From Protula sp. h YS-2021 (lineage: Eukaryota; Annelida; Polychaeta; Sabellida; Serpulidae): a DNA stretch of 64,000 nucleotides. Of the stretch, positions 46,076 to 58,599 are shown in pieces (position 1 is the first letter of the stretch; each line of letters opens with the position of its first letter). The stretch lies in assembly GCA_949752745.1 (NCBI GenBank), contig OX457024.1, forward strand, positions 47,186,490-47,250,489, written 5' to 3'. Position numbers and translations under genes: made by a program. The notes beneath the pieces were generated by a model. The model ran no database searches, was not told the DNA's origin, and saw only the letters and a list, made by a program, of their open reading frames with translations.

Positions 46076-46346
46076 TAGATCATGGGGCGGAGTACTCTGG
46101 ATTCGGACACCTGTAGCAGGCTTGTGAACGAATCACGCAGGGTTCATTGAGCTACAAGTGTCTGAATCCAGTACGAAGCATATCAAACCCATTGTCATTC
46201 CGGATTTTATCAAAAACGCAGAACCCGTTTCAAAAAACGCAGAATTTGCTACTTAACTTAATAAAGATTTAATTATCATTACACGGAACAGATTTAAATG
46301 TCAATTATACAGTTTTGCATACTTTTACAGAGCATGATTCCACTAT

Positions 46347-46670
46347 TTACTGTTCTCTATGGGAAGATTCTTGTACGCCCTGTGTTTTACTTATTCTTTT
46401 CTTTCCAAGCGAAAGTGATTGTACTCCTGACATATGTTGAATAGATAGTCTTCTCTGTCCCATTCCTTGGTTCGATATTTTGTTTTCGTGGGTATGTCGT
46501 GCCAGACCTTCCCGTATGGTACCATCTGTATGTACAAAGATTTTAGCTTTGCATAAATTAATTGAGCATCGATAGCAAGTTTCATTTGATTTCGTCAATT
46601 CATATCCATATCGATATTTATTTGCAGTGTACAATTTGCAAGCTTTTCCCTTATTTGAAACTGAATCCAT
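46347..46670 (-). pseudogene. FLYWCH zinc-finger exon, probably transposon-derived
   Basis: 107-aa frame on -. Residues 4-62 form a FLYWCH-type finger: NKGKACKLYTANKYRYGYEL, TCYRCSINLCKAKIF and LARHTHEN, with ligands C35, C40, H59 and H61 and the usual Y-x-Y-R pattern; the consensus YW is CY here. The frame after residue 65 has no known domain. FLYWCH fingers are common at the N-terminus of animal MULE transposases, and MULE relics lie nearby, so I read it as a MULE exon. A host FLYWCH gene exon cannot be excluded. It is open, but I see no continuation. Confidence 0.6.
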
Positions 46671-47226
46671 GTTTCTTATGGAGACACATACATGTAAATG
46701 TGGGATTTCTCTTGTTATCTAAATTTTAAGCTCAATTTTGGACGATTTGATTGGTTGGTTTCATTTACTTGAATCAAAGGAGTTCTCAATTTATTCGGGA
46801 TATACACATAAGGATAGCTCCATGCGGGAAGTAAAGATTATCGAAGCTACTGGGGAGATTTTTTATTACGAGCCCATTCCTTTGTTTCCTTAGTTATTAC
46901 ATAATGACAATGATGCAATAAATTTTCTGCGTTTGTGTATACTTGCGTTTTTGATAATCATGTCTTCGATAGTAAAACAGAGAAAAAAGGAATAAAATAT
47001 CTCTTCATGGCATGAAAGCAAACCATGTTTCCACTGTCAATGAACAAGTATTTATTACATGTCTTCAATTAAAATTTTTATGCTAGATTTCCTGTAAAAT
47101 TTAGAGTACTCTTTGATGTCAAGTTCTGTTCAAGTTGGTCTATGCGAGGGTTTCGAACTTTAGCCAGTTCTTAGCCCCCATTTTGTTAATTTATGTTTTA
47201 GGTTTTCAACAGCCCGTATTATGTTA
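46671..47226. other. Gene-free stretch
   Basis: Nothing supportable seen. Confidence 0.4.
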
Positions 47227-47230
47227 TATA

Positions 47231-48590
47231 TGTTACAGTCAATGTTGGAAACCCGCCATTTCACGAAATGGCAAACCGTGTTGGGTAAATTCGCGTAATG
47301 CCTAAAATCTTTTGCCGTTTCACGAAATAACCTAAAAGTTAGGTTATTTCACGAAATTACCTAAATTCTCGGTTTGCCATTACGTGAAATGGCAAACTGT
47401 TATCTATAGCAAGAGAATATCACAGGAATCAGAAAAAAACATTAGTTTGAATTGTTTATTGATAAAAAACGGCTAATACAATAAATCCTACGAGAATGTT
47501 TCACACCACACGATGAACAATATGAATATCACATCACCGCATTGCAGAATTTCGTATCTGAAAATTAAAAAAAGGAAAATCTTTTAAGCTTTAGCGTACA
47601 TTTGAGACAAAAACATGAACAAAAATGCAGAATTTCGGTTAACAGTAATATTAAAGCTGTTGTATCCCAGTAACGTTATACTCCAATTCTATTTTAATAA
47701 ACATTGAAATTTTCAAATATTATCCGAGTTATAATGACCAAAATTTGTGTTAATAATAATAATTTCATACTTGTTGAGAATATAATATTCACGCCTGTTT
47801 TTGTTCCGGTATTCAAGGCGCATGCTTTTAATTCCTCCATAGTCGAGTAATATTGGTCTTTTGGCATAAAGACCGATTTGTGCTGTTCAAATACTTTGTA
47901 CAGCTCCTGTTTGTATTTATCTTCATTTGATTTTCCCATTTTTAGGAATTTGATAAAAACGTCGCGATTTCAGGTAAAAGTTATATCAAAATATATCTTC
48001 TCTGGAGGGCCAATATGGAGAAAGTTTCCTTATTATGATCAATCCAGACGTTATAGGATGTTCTTTTTTCAGAGTAGGCTAACGGCAAATCGGTGACTAG
48101 TTCCTGAGTACATCATCTTAACCTAGTTCAGTGTGTTGTTCTGAAGTTTATCCTAATTGCAATTAAATGAATCAAAAAGGAACACAAACACTTGTGTGCG
48201 TTACCATGAATCACAATTAATATGATCGCGTTAAAAGCTTGTGATCAGTTGCAATCAACTGTGATGTATTAATTAAAGGAACAAACCAACTATGATGTAT
48301 TAACTGTATTTGAAAACTGAAGTAATCTTATTGCAATTATAAAAGATAAAATACACAATATTTGTCACGATTGTAAGTAATTTCGAGCAAAAAAACCTTA
48401 TTTCACAATTTTGCCTGATCTTGGTTTGCCAATTTGTGAAATAAAATGTAAGATTTTTAGGTAATTTCGTGAAATAACCTAACTTTTAGGTTATTTCGTG
48501 AAACGGCAAAAGATTTTAGGCATTACGCGAATTAACCCAACACGGTTTGCCATTTCATGAAATGGCGGGTTTCCAACATTGACTGTAACA
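47231..48590 (-). mobile_element. TGT...ACA transposon with about 140-bp terminal inverted repeats and TATA flanks
   Basis: The left end TGTTACAGTCAATGTTGGAA at 47231 is matched by its inverse ending at 48590. The arms agree for about 140 bp with only about two mismatches, then diverge. Direct TATA at 47227-47230 and 48591-48594 fits a 4-bp target duplication (TA with CAGT ends is the alternative reading). The arms contain nested palindromic words (TTTCACGAAAT, AACCTAAAAGTTAGG). The middle holds an integrase-like N-terminal relic on -. I infer a Ginger-type (perhaps Ginger2-like) deletion derivative. Confidence 0.7.
47700..47939 (-). pseudogene. Integrase-type N-terminal relic
   Basis: On -: YKQELYKVFEQHKSVFMPKD, QYYSTMEELKACALNTGTKT, then, shifting frame, REYYILNKYEIIII. 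The pattern (L.K..Y...I..L ... K..REY.LL.KY.I) resembles the start of KRBA2-like integrases. The similarity is short and needs a frameshift. Confidence 0.4.
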
Positions 48591-48594
48591 TATA

Positions 48595-51500
48595 CACATC
48601 AATCCAAGAGACATGAAAAATAGCATTCAAATCTTTCCAGTGGTGCCCCTTCATAAAAAACGCTTAAGGGATTGAATAATCGCCCACTGAAAATTTGACG
48701 CATGCCCTCCTACACATCAGTATAAGAAGCGGTCCACAGCAAATCTCCTGTGAACAACAGTTTAGAGCAGCCAAGCACAGGAATAAGGCCAATCAAATCA
48801 GGAAAATTATGACAAAAGTGAAACGTAACATCTTATCTTTATGTTGATGCTGTTTTGCTCCTTTCTTCCTTGATTTAATGTCACTTTAGTGCATTTGACC
48901 ATAACAAAAATTGTAATTGAAAATCCTATTTTCTTTTCATTTAAAATACTGTGCACAAAACAAATTTCTAATAGATCATGACATTTTAACGTTTATTTCG
49001 ATGCAATTGAGAGGACGATGACCACATATACTGACGCAAAAAAGGAATCATACAGTAATTTTTCAATATTTTGGATGAATAAAAATGTCTGGATTCCAAA
49101 ATTTCAAACATAAGATTGTCTTTCCGTTTTCAGCATGGCTTCAATTAATACCTCACCACAAATCGGAACACAATCAGACGCTTATTTCTCAGAAACTATA
49201 ATTTTTGTGAATTTTACTTTAACACCTTTTCAGATATTGTAAACATGGCTATATGCCCAGTACTGTAATCAGATTGGTCATGTTCGTATTGTTCAATCAG
49301 CAGTATTTATATTTCTCATTAAAAACTCAAAGATCTTGAAAAATCGAAAACGTATCTCGTTGAAGGTTAATTTTGGGAAGCCAAAATATTGTGATGATAT
49401 TGCGTTAAGGTGTGAAAAATCAGGGACTCTCAGTATACTGGACACCTAGCTAAACCGGAGAAATAAGCTCCCAATCCCTTTGGTGCCTGGTTTATTTAGG
49501 TTTTACTGTATACACACCATTTTACTGAGATCGGATGGAATCGTAGGAGCAGGAACAGTTGATCAAAATATACAGGTAGGCAGACAGGCGTGAAAAGCGG
49601 TTACTGCGAACAGGCATTGCTGTGCGTCTTTTTAGTGAAACTGGACATATCTGCCGCCGCGGGCGTTACAAATGATTTCTCCCCCACCAACCTCCCCGCT
49701 GTATCCCTTCTTTACTTCCCAAGATCTCGAGAATCTTGTTTGAGAAACTTTCGCAGTGCCTGTTAAAACAGTAACTCCTTGGACCTTTCAATTTCTATTG
49801 TAAAACAATAACTAAAACTATCTTTATGGAAAAGTAGAAAACCACTGAAAGTTCTCAGTTTGGTGCGTCGATTTGATCATATATGACGATGGATGAAATG
49901 CGCAACTTATTTAATTGCTCTGCACACAAGACAAGCGTCCAGCAAATCAATAACACTCTTGCGCTGATGCCCTGTGCCTTATTACTCTAGGCTGGTTAAG
50001 AGGAAAACAATGCGCTTCAATAGCTAAACGATATTGTGAGTACACTGTCATCTGCAGCCTGCGTACTAAATGGGTTGCTTTGGGTTGCAGGGGTGGGCAG
50101 GTATTAGGAACTTGTCAGGGAATTTATCGTAAAGTACCTTACAATTTAAAATTTTCTGTATCAAATAAAGTTGAAATCAGTGTCAAAAAGGCCAAAATAA
50201 CAAAAGTCGATCAAATCACGATTTTATAAATATAATTAAAAATACTATTAGGAGGATCAAAATCCTTCGGTCAGCTGTAAGTGTGCCAAATTTCTTTTTT
50301 TTTTTTATTTCTGTTTTTGCTTGTTTGATTGTTTTATTTATTTATTTATTTATTTATTTTTGGTTTTGGAAGAACTGTGTCGAAAGGCAAATGGTGTGAA
50401 AAAAATTCCATAATTTTCTGTAAAAAATAACCCCTTGGAACTTTGCCTCAAGTGTAAAAATAGCAACTACAAAAAATAATCAAAATAAACAAATAAAAGG
50501 AAAAAGACAACTTTCGCAATGGCCCGTAACGCAATAGCTGTTTGGGAGTTCATCCCAAGTGTAAGTTATTGATATTTATTTATCAAACAACCAAGGCAAA
50601 CATTTGTCGAAGCGCAAGAGCAAATAGGACCCCGAACTAGTGGAAATTAACAGCAATAACTAACCCCCGCTCCTAACTTCAGGATTAATCTTAAAAGAGG
50701 TTTGTGATGAAGTCATTCGGCTATTTTAATTTATATCAATTGTATGTGAAAAAAATCGGACTTAAATGCATTTTATATTTTTAATGATACATTAATTTAT
50801 ATAAAACATGTTGTTACTATAGCGAAGATATGATCACTTGACCGTTTTCTTTTTCAGCTGCTTCAAATGTGAATAAATTGAAAATAAATATTCTGAAAAT
50901 TGCGGATTGTTGAAGGTCGGGAGGAGAGTTGCAGTGCATAATGAGAGCAGTATGATTTCATAATGTGCATACTGTGACTGTGTAAGAGTACGTAATGAAC
51001 GTAAAGTTTCCTGTAACTTTTCTCCACCGAGATATATCATTGTTATTACTATTGTTGTCCAAGTTTTTGAAAGCATTTTTTACTGTAGCTCAGATGTAAC
51101 CTGTCTCAGGTTATGGAGAAACCTTATAGGCGAAGTTAATGAAAACAGTGTCTCATAAGTCCCTTGTATGAAAAAAAAAAAACGTTGCAATACTTGTAAA
51201 CTTAAATGTTACCACGCAGTCCTGTAGACTGTATGCAGATGTTTCATCAGCACTCTTGCCGAATTTTTAAAACGTAATATATCATAAAATCAAGACCTCT
51301 TTAGGACTTCGAGTTTCTTTGGACTTAATTTTGAAGGCAATGTTTAATATTTTTTAATATCCCATTGCTTTCTTTAACTCGAAACTCAAGGGAATTCAGG
51401 CTTAACCTACACAGAAGTGTAATCAATAACTTCGCTCAAACCTGTACTCAAAATAAGTTTGAAACCTGAGATTCAATCCCCAGTGCACATTTATTCAAAA

Positions 51501-53760
51501 TGAGTTTAAAAATTCGGCTCAGTTCAGAGACCTTTCGTGTGATCTTCTGGGGGAAATGTTTGTATAATTTAAATTAAAGAATCAGGTTGCTGATTACGGG
51601 TACTGCATTTATAAGAAACACGGAGATATTGAAAACGGTTTTGTAACAGTGCGAGAAAGCCCGCCGGTCTGCAATTTGGCTTGAGAATTGTTACCGAAAA
51701 TTATTTTAATATACAGCTATCCCTTTATAAAGTTAAGTACTAAGATTGTTTCCAAACACTTTTCTAATGATTTTCATTGACTATGTGACTGACTATTCTA
51801 TGTTAGAGCCCTTAGTCCATATCATGGAGAGCCGAAACATAGGTTCAACAATCATTGACCGCCAAATGACTGTAGAGGGCAAAAACGTACATGATTTAGC
51901 CGTGTTTAGGGCATAAATCTCAAAGCGTAGTGAATGCAAGCAGACACTTGAGCTGGCGTAGGAGATCATGCTTGTTCAACTACCATGTGTTACTGCTTCT
52001 CCTTCTTCTAAATCTAAATATTTGATCTGATTATTTACAAGTCTCTACAACTTCGTATTTGTACATTGTCTGGATAAACATTTACAGTACTACAAACTTC
52101 TTCCTTTATTTAACTGTGTCAACAACTATGAAATATCACGAGGGGTCAATTACCTTATATTTGCGTTAACAGTTTGCTAACAATCATCAAAAACAATACA
52201 GTAAGTACTAAATTATCTAGTTTACGGTCTAATTAAAATAGTTACACTTACAGGTTGGATTGGTTTGCATTCTTTTGATAATTTGACGACAAGAGTCTCA
52301 TGCTAGTTGACACCAGCGACATCGTGTGGAGTTCGCAATCTGTTTTCTAAAGGTGCACGTGTCCTCTTCGTCCAGGAAGCTTTTTATCTTTGTCACTGGA
52401 GTATTCTTTGTATACTTGCAGTTTCTTGTGAAACTTTCCGCAACCAGTTAAAGTGTCTTTTGTCAGAAGCAATCAACGACAGCTTTAAATCGTGACAAAA
52501 ACTGGCACTGATTTTCTACTGTTTGCCAGACTATTTTCGTGGCTTCATTAACTGGCAACCCTAAAAGTGAAATACAATATAAATACATTTTAAATATAAG
52601 AGTACAATAGCAAGGATGCAAAATAAAGTGAAATACAATAAATGAGGAATCTTACCACAGATTTTGGTGACATTTTGTTCAGTGACATCTGCTTCAGGAT
52701 TACATTAAGGCGTGGTCAATTCCAGGGAAGTTAACTCACAAATAAAACCGCTCAGCTGTACGAATTTGAAAACAAAATGCTTAAATGAAAACTAGCACTT
52801 TGGGTCTACGCTGCTCTATTAGAAGGCATGTTATTTCACTCTCGGGGAGGTGCATGGAACTCACAACACCTCTGCGAAGCAATTGTAGCTGCAGAATCAG
52901 CCATCCAAACAGACTCGATTCCTATTTGCCCAGCCCGACATTTATGGCAATATACTGCTGTAGAGTTGTAAAACCATTAATAGTTTTTCTACTGTCGCAG
53001 CTTATTAAAAGGGCCACTAACAACGGAAGAGTGACTACAAAGGAACAAAAAAATCAGCTAAATAATCAAAGGCATTATCTAGAATATTACCGCTGATAAT
53101 AATTGTTGTTCACAAATTGATAAATTGTTGGTTGCTCTAATAGTAATTGTGGCATTAATGAAAAAAAAAACATTACTGTGAAATAATTATGTCTTATCGT
53201 TGAATTACACAAGTCAGTCTCCTGAATATTTTCACCCCTGGATAACTACACTCACTTTAGGATAAATCTAAAAGGTGTAGAATATATCAAGGAGGAGCTG
53301 ATTTTCGGTTAGGTTGGTTGTCAAAGCCTCCATATATTTTATCCCCCTTTGTTCTGGTTAAACGAGGCATGTCACACCAAAATCGGTAGCACTGTGAATA
53401 CCGAACCAAACACCCCAAAAATATCTCTGTTTTAATTTTTGAAAGATCCACACAGCCCGGACCTTAACTAATTAAAAGGCCTATGCTGATATGTCCCATT
53501 TGGCTTGAGATTTCTCTTGTTGCAATCTTCCGACATTTCTAATTCGTTTAGAAAATTCCCCAGTCACATTTCTAAAAATGCATTAATTCAGTGATATTTC
53601 CAATTTATTTCGAGATGGAAGTGTCTCAGGCCTTTCAAGTGGATGTGTGCGTTGTGCAATAACCAAATTACTGATATGTGATTTAATAAAAGGTAGTCTT
53701 CGGTCTATTGGAGGTATACAGCATTCATTACATGATATCTATGAGTCTGTTTATTAGCTC
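48595..53760. other. Long stretch without genes or clear transposons
   Basis: Short simple repeats only ((TTTA)n near 50334-50358, A runs near 51171 and 53160). Small open frames, including those at 50834-51076 (-) and 52785-53096 (+), show no family motif, and composition there equals the background. Confidence 0.5.
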
Positions 53761-53838
53761 TTGTTTAGGGGTATCTTTCATTGTAATATATCTGAAAATC
53801 TTAAATCATACGTTTACCAAGCTTCTACAAATAACAGA

Positions 53839-54190
53839 TTAAACTTTCACCACATTCATCACACCATACGACTTTTACCATATTCACCGTACTGCTTTCA
53901 CCACATTTACCACACCATACGACTTTTACCATATTCACCGTACTGCTTTCACCACATTTACCACACCATACGACTTTTACCATATTCACCGTACTGCTTT
54001 CACCACATTTACCACACCATACGACTTTTACCATATTCACCGTACTGCTTTCACCACATTTACCACACCATACGACTTTACCATATTCACCGTACTGCTT
54101 TCACCACATTTACCACACCATACGACTTTTACCATATTCACCGTACTGCTTTCACCACATTTACCACACCATACAACTTTCACTACACCC
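53839..54190. repeat. 51-bp tandem repeat, about seven copies
   Basis: Unit TACTGCTTTCACCACATTTA with CCACACCATACGACTTTTAC and CATATTCACCG. Being 17 codons long it stays open on both strands (HRTAFTTFTTPYDFYHI on +). One copy near 54073 has lost one base, which shifts the frame; outer copies are diverged. No start context or flanking coding sequence supports a gene. Confidence 0.93.
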
Positions 54191-55918
54191 AGCATATGAC
54201 AAGAATAAGTAAAGGTATTGAACCAATCACTCGAAAAGCCACCGACAGCTGACAGACTAAGAAGCACAAGAATACATTAAGCATCAAAATAGCATACAGG
54301 ATTATAATACTGAGCAGGTGGAGCAGGTGAAAAAAACACACACTCTTGTCTCGTATTGAACGGAGCAGAGCAGCCCACAGCGGACTGTCAACCTGCAAAC
54401 CGTCCATTTACTTGATGTCATGATTATTATACGGCTCACAAGACTTTTTGAAAACCAGAACAAAAAGAGAAATTCAAATGAAAAGAGCTGTTCATGAGTT
54501 GAGGTCTCTGGTTATGGATTTCAGCATGTCGCTGCCAAGTGCGGGCGGTTAAAGCCTATTTCGTAAGGTCTATTAAACACTATATTCACTGACCAACTCG
54601 TTTATAAAGCGTGTTTTCTTTTTGTATAAAAAATCTAAAATGCATTACTTTCAATTTAAACTCAGCAAATACTCTGAGCATAAGATTTAAAGTTATTAAT
54701 GTTTAATTGCCTTTGGCAATGCTTCAATATTTTCACAGTACAAATACACACAGGACCATTCTTTGGAGAGTAAACATTTATTCTATACCTTTCATGCAAC
54801 ATTAGTCGACAAAAGAGCTCCGTTTTCAGAATGAAGAGTTTATAGACAGTCTATAACGAAAGAATTCAATCAGCGGCTCAACTTTTTAGGAAGAAAACAA
54901 AGTTAGTGACACCTTTTGAACCAGCAAAAATCTGTGGTGTCGGGGATTAGTGAAAAAAAAGTTCAATCGTCCCATTGTTTCCCCACGAAGCGGCGACGAC
55001 GAAAAAAGTGACGTGGACATTTGCATTGTGTCTAAACATTCTGTTAGCATGTTTCCAAAACAAAATATATGGAAATATAAACTGTCCACGAAAGAAGAAA
55101 TATTTAGACGCTGAGCACCCGTTTCAACGTCAAAATAAGGGAAAAAAACCCGATTTATTTTGCTTGTTTCAAGCTGATAATTTCACTCATACCATGCAAG
55201 AATAGCATTTTGATTAAACGCGAACATGTAGAAGGTGTTTTCGGACAAGGGTGAATTTGGTTGGATGTGTGAAATCCAAAACGCTATATTTTTAACGACG
55301 TGATAAATTCATCCAAATCAGGGAATTTTCCAGTTCACAGGTATCGCAGTCAAATCAAAAGAAACTGCTCGTCGTTACAGAAATCAATTGATCACTTCAA
55401 ACATCCACCCTCCCCCCTTATCGTACGCAAAATTTGTGACGTCACCCAATGATTATGATATTTTTGTACGCACAACCATATCAAAACAGTTAACCACATA
55501 TATTGAGAAACAGTTGCCACAATAAGCAGCTGCTATATAAACATACGACGATGCACTGCCCACTGTGTTTTCAGTGTTGACAATGTATAAATGGTTACCC
55601 GAGGTTAACAGTTGCCAGCCATACCATATGTATGCCACATGGTAAGCATGTGGTCATCGATTATCAAATATCATTACAAGCATGTATGATAAAAAAAGGC
55701 TTCGGATAAAATTAAACACATTGTTCGTCTTTGGCAAATATTGGTTCAAAGGGGTTCGGGGAACCAGAAAAAATGGGAAAAGTACTGGTGCCAAAGGTAT
55801 TCGCAATTGCTTCATTTAGGTGTTGGCCCAGTCCCAAGAAAGGAGATATATATGTACACGTAGCTGTTTTGTTTGTGTGTCCAGTAACGTATTCTTAAAT
55901 ATTTACGTCTTAGATGAA

Positions 55919-55954
<36 letters not shown>

Positions 55955-56529
55955 AGAAGCTATTTGACAGCAATTTCAGCTCTTACAAAGAAGAGTAATA
56001 ACACTGTCAACACGCACCGCTCCTGGGGATTGTTCAAAACAATCGGATAGAAATTTCCGATGTTTCTCGCTGAGGGAAAACACGAAGAGAACATTTTATT
56101 CAGCAAAATGTGGCACTGCCTTAAACTGTAAAGTGGTAGCGAAGTGTTCATATTACTTCTTAGGGTGCTCAAATGGCATCGGGGTTTGATAAATAAATAA
56201 ATGGGACCGAATGCAATAATGCATCTTATTCAATTTGTTCAGCAGTTCATTTACACAAACTTTTGTTGTCATCATGGACAACTACCATAAAGAGATAAAG
56301 TGCCCGAGACTAATTTCTGCCTGTTTGCAGACAAGCAATTCGTTTTTGTCACCGCTGTCAAAGACTGTTATCCCAAACAGTGGCCAAGACTTCTCGCCGT
56401 TAGTTCGTGCTTTTGCAAGCAATTCATACAGGCAGCTTCTTTATGTTTTTCTTACAGTTTTCTAAGAATACACACACACACACACGTACACACACGCGCA
56501 CACACACACACTGCATTTTTCCACCCAAT
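54191..56529. other. Gene-free stretch with simple repeats
   Basis: No gene seen. Contains poly(A) of about 30 at 55922-55952 followed by GAAGAAG, and a CA/CG dinucleotide tract at 56470-56512. Confidence 0.5.
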
Positions 56530-57020
56530 GATATACTGGAACTTCATAGTTTTGTTCCTGTTCAGCTTCCCCCCAGACTAGCTTTCCCCCCTCCTCCGTA
56601 TTTTTTTTTTTCGGTTTTGTTTTCTTTCTGTCCCCCGTTCACCTCCGTCGAGCCATTCTAGCTTTCCCCTATTTGTCTCCATTTATATTTCTTTCTACCG
56701 CTGAATCAAAATCACAATTGTAACCCGTCTTTAGGAAATCGCATCGGCGCTGTATTGAAATAAAACGAATTCACATCTTTTGTTTTAATTTTTATTTATG
56801 TTTTGTAACAGGCGAATAAAACAGCTAGATAAGAAATCCCGGGTTTTTTTTTTAAGTTGCGGCATAAAATTTAGTCCTGGCTGTAAGTATAAATTGGAAG
56901 CTTTTTCACAACCTGGTATCACTTTCTAAATAAATAACAGAACTAAAAATATAAGGAAATTCATTTTCAGGCAAAAATTTGCTCCGGGGTGAGGTGTTAC
57001 TCCCTCACAGGTAAGTATAA
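56530..57020 (+). mobile_element. Ginger1-like left-part fragment
   Basis: Colinear with 32105-32545 (+) and 41.33-40.93 kb (-): CTGTTCAGCTTCCCCCCAGA, CTAGCTTTCCCC, TTTCTTTCTGTCCCC, GCATCGGCGCTGTATTGAAA, then after TTTTGTAACAG the exon-like block RRIKQLDKKSR...LSCGIKF and a GTAAGTATAAATTG donor. A second possible short exon (56971-57010) is bounded by TTTTCAG and GTAAGTATAAATG. Neither terminus is clear. Confidence 0.6.
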
Positions 57021-57399
57021 ATGGGTCAGTATTTCATATTGAAATTAAAAATGGAATCGAAAGTTCAACAAACGACACAGCGACTTTTTGTGCAGCAACC
57101 CAGCCTACACGTTACTGACCTATGCTGCTGAGCCAAGAGCATTAAACCCACCAGAAAGGCTGAGAAAATCCACACTGATGATTTACATTGCGAACATTCA
57201 CTATCACTACACTTCCGTTTATGACCTTTAATCCTTTTGCAAATTGGCAAATGCATTTTTTAAACTGCACAAATTGGTTATTATTGATTAAAATTGAGCA
57301 TTTATCAAATAAAAGAGTTTTGAAGTTAAGTTTTTGTGGCATCTGTAGAGTTTTGTAGGGAGGTGAAAAATATCCCAGAGGGAGAGGGGGAAGATAACC

Positions 57400-57472
57400 T
57401 TGTCTAGCTAGCCCCCCCCCCGGGGGGAAGCTGTACAGATGGGGGGGGGGGGGGTAAGCTAACCTGTTACAC
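57400..57472. mobile_element. Ginger1-like right terminus
   Basis: GGGGAAGCTGTACAGAT, a G run, then GTAAGCTAACCTGTTACA ending about 57471, very like the end at 7320-7350. The following tetramer is CAGC, not CCGG, so the target copy is lost or mutated. Confidence 0.55.
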
Positions 57473-58355
57473 AGCACCAGCGGAAACTGTCTTTAAAAAC
57501 CAGTTGATTATAATGGTAATTTTTTTTAAGCTTTTTTACCCAATACCACGCACATCAACGCATTTCATCTGCACTTCTAAAAATTTGATAAAATTTAACA
57601 AACAAATGGCGGTCATCATAACAACTATCGAAGGTGCAAACACCACATGAAGGGTGTGCATTTGCCGTGATGGATCGATTTTTTAAAATCCGAATACCCT
57701 TCAGTTGCAGTTCAATGTGCACCAGGATATAGATAGAGTGTTACCAAATGTTACCTGATCTATTTTGGCTATTTGATCGCCAGATCTTAATCTCATGCCA
57801 AACTTTGCTATATCTGTAAGTTGAATTGGTATTCACAGAAAGAAGATATGTTGATCATTTCTCTGCTTCTTAAAGAAACGTAACTTGTGAATTAGTGTTC
57901 TTTTTTTGGGGGGGGGGGAGGTGGGGTTCAAAACATTGATAAATACTTTATTATTCCCAAAAGAACGCTGGAAATTTTTAATTTTTTTTTTTTTTTTGAA
58001 AAGATCGCTGGATATAAAAAAGATGAAGGAGGGGACCTTTCCAACCAACATACCGATCAAAGCCAACTTTTGGAGAACACCCCCCCCCCCCCATGCATGC
58101 AGATACATGGGAGACTCGGCTGTAGGAGATGGAATACTTACAATATATGGACAAATTAAACATGCTTGGGGATCATTTGTCCTCAATATGTTTTAATAAT
58201 AGCCAGTTGACAGCTGGTCAATCAACCGGTGGTCAGTTGACCTATACCTGTCCCGGGGAGGGGGGAGGGGCACTTAGGGTCACATGTGTTACTGTGGGTG
58301 TTCAAAAAATAACCCCTGAGAAAGGGGGTTATTCGGAGACAAGACGCAAGTCGGC
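57473..58355. other. Gene-free stretch with G/C runs
   Basis: No gene seen. G run at 57909-57920, T run at 57982-57997, C run at 58080-58092. GTCAGTTGAC-type words recur at 58201-58242 (CAGTTGACAGCTGGTCA, GGTCAGTTGACC). Confidence 0.4.
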
Positions 58356-58364
58356 ACTAAGTAC

Positions 58365-58575
58365 CGATTTCGTTAAAAAAAGGAGCGGGGGGGGGGGTAA
58401 GTTTTCATTCCGCACTCACCGTTTCCCATAAAAAGGGAGGTTTGTTTAACTGCGTTTGGTTAAAAAAGAGGACATTATTTCAAAATTAGCACTCGCCTGA
58501 AAAAGTCATAGACACACACGGTAACTAGCTGGGGCGTGAGTGTCCCCCCTTCCCCCTTCCCCCGGAACATTCGTA
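58365..58575. repeat. Dispersed repeat, copy 2 (partner 6766-7032)
   Basis: Shares in order GATTTCGTTAAAAA, TTTTCATTC.G, ACTCACCGT, CGTTTCCCA and ATTATTTCAAAATTAGCACT with the first copy, interrupted by a G run at 58387-58397. Confidence 0.55.
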
Positions 58576-58599
58576 AGAGAGTGCATTGTAAATACAGAG

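Noticed and set aside
52785..53096. 103-codon frame on +
   Set aside because: No motif, background composition, no neighbouring exon.
53839..54190. Repeat-containing protein gene
   Set aside because: Open on both strands because the period is 51 bp; no supporting gene structure and one copy is frameshifted.
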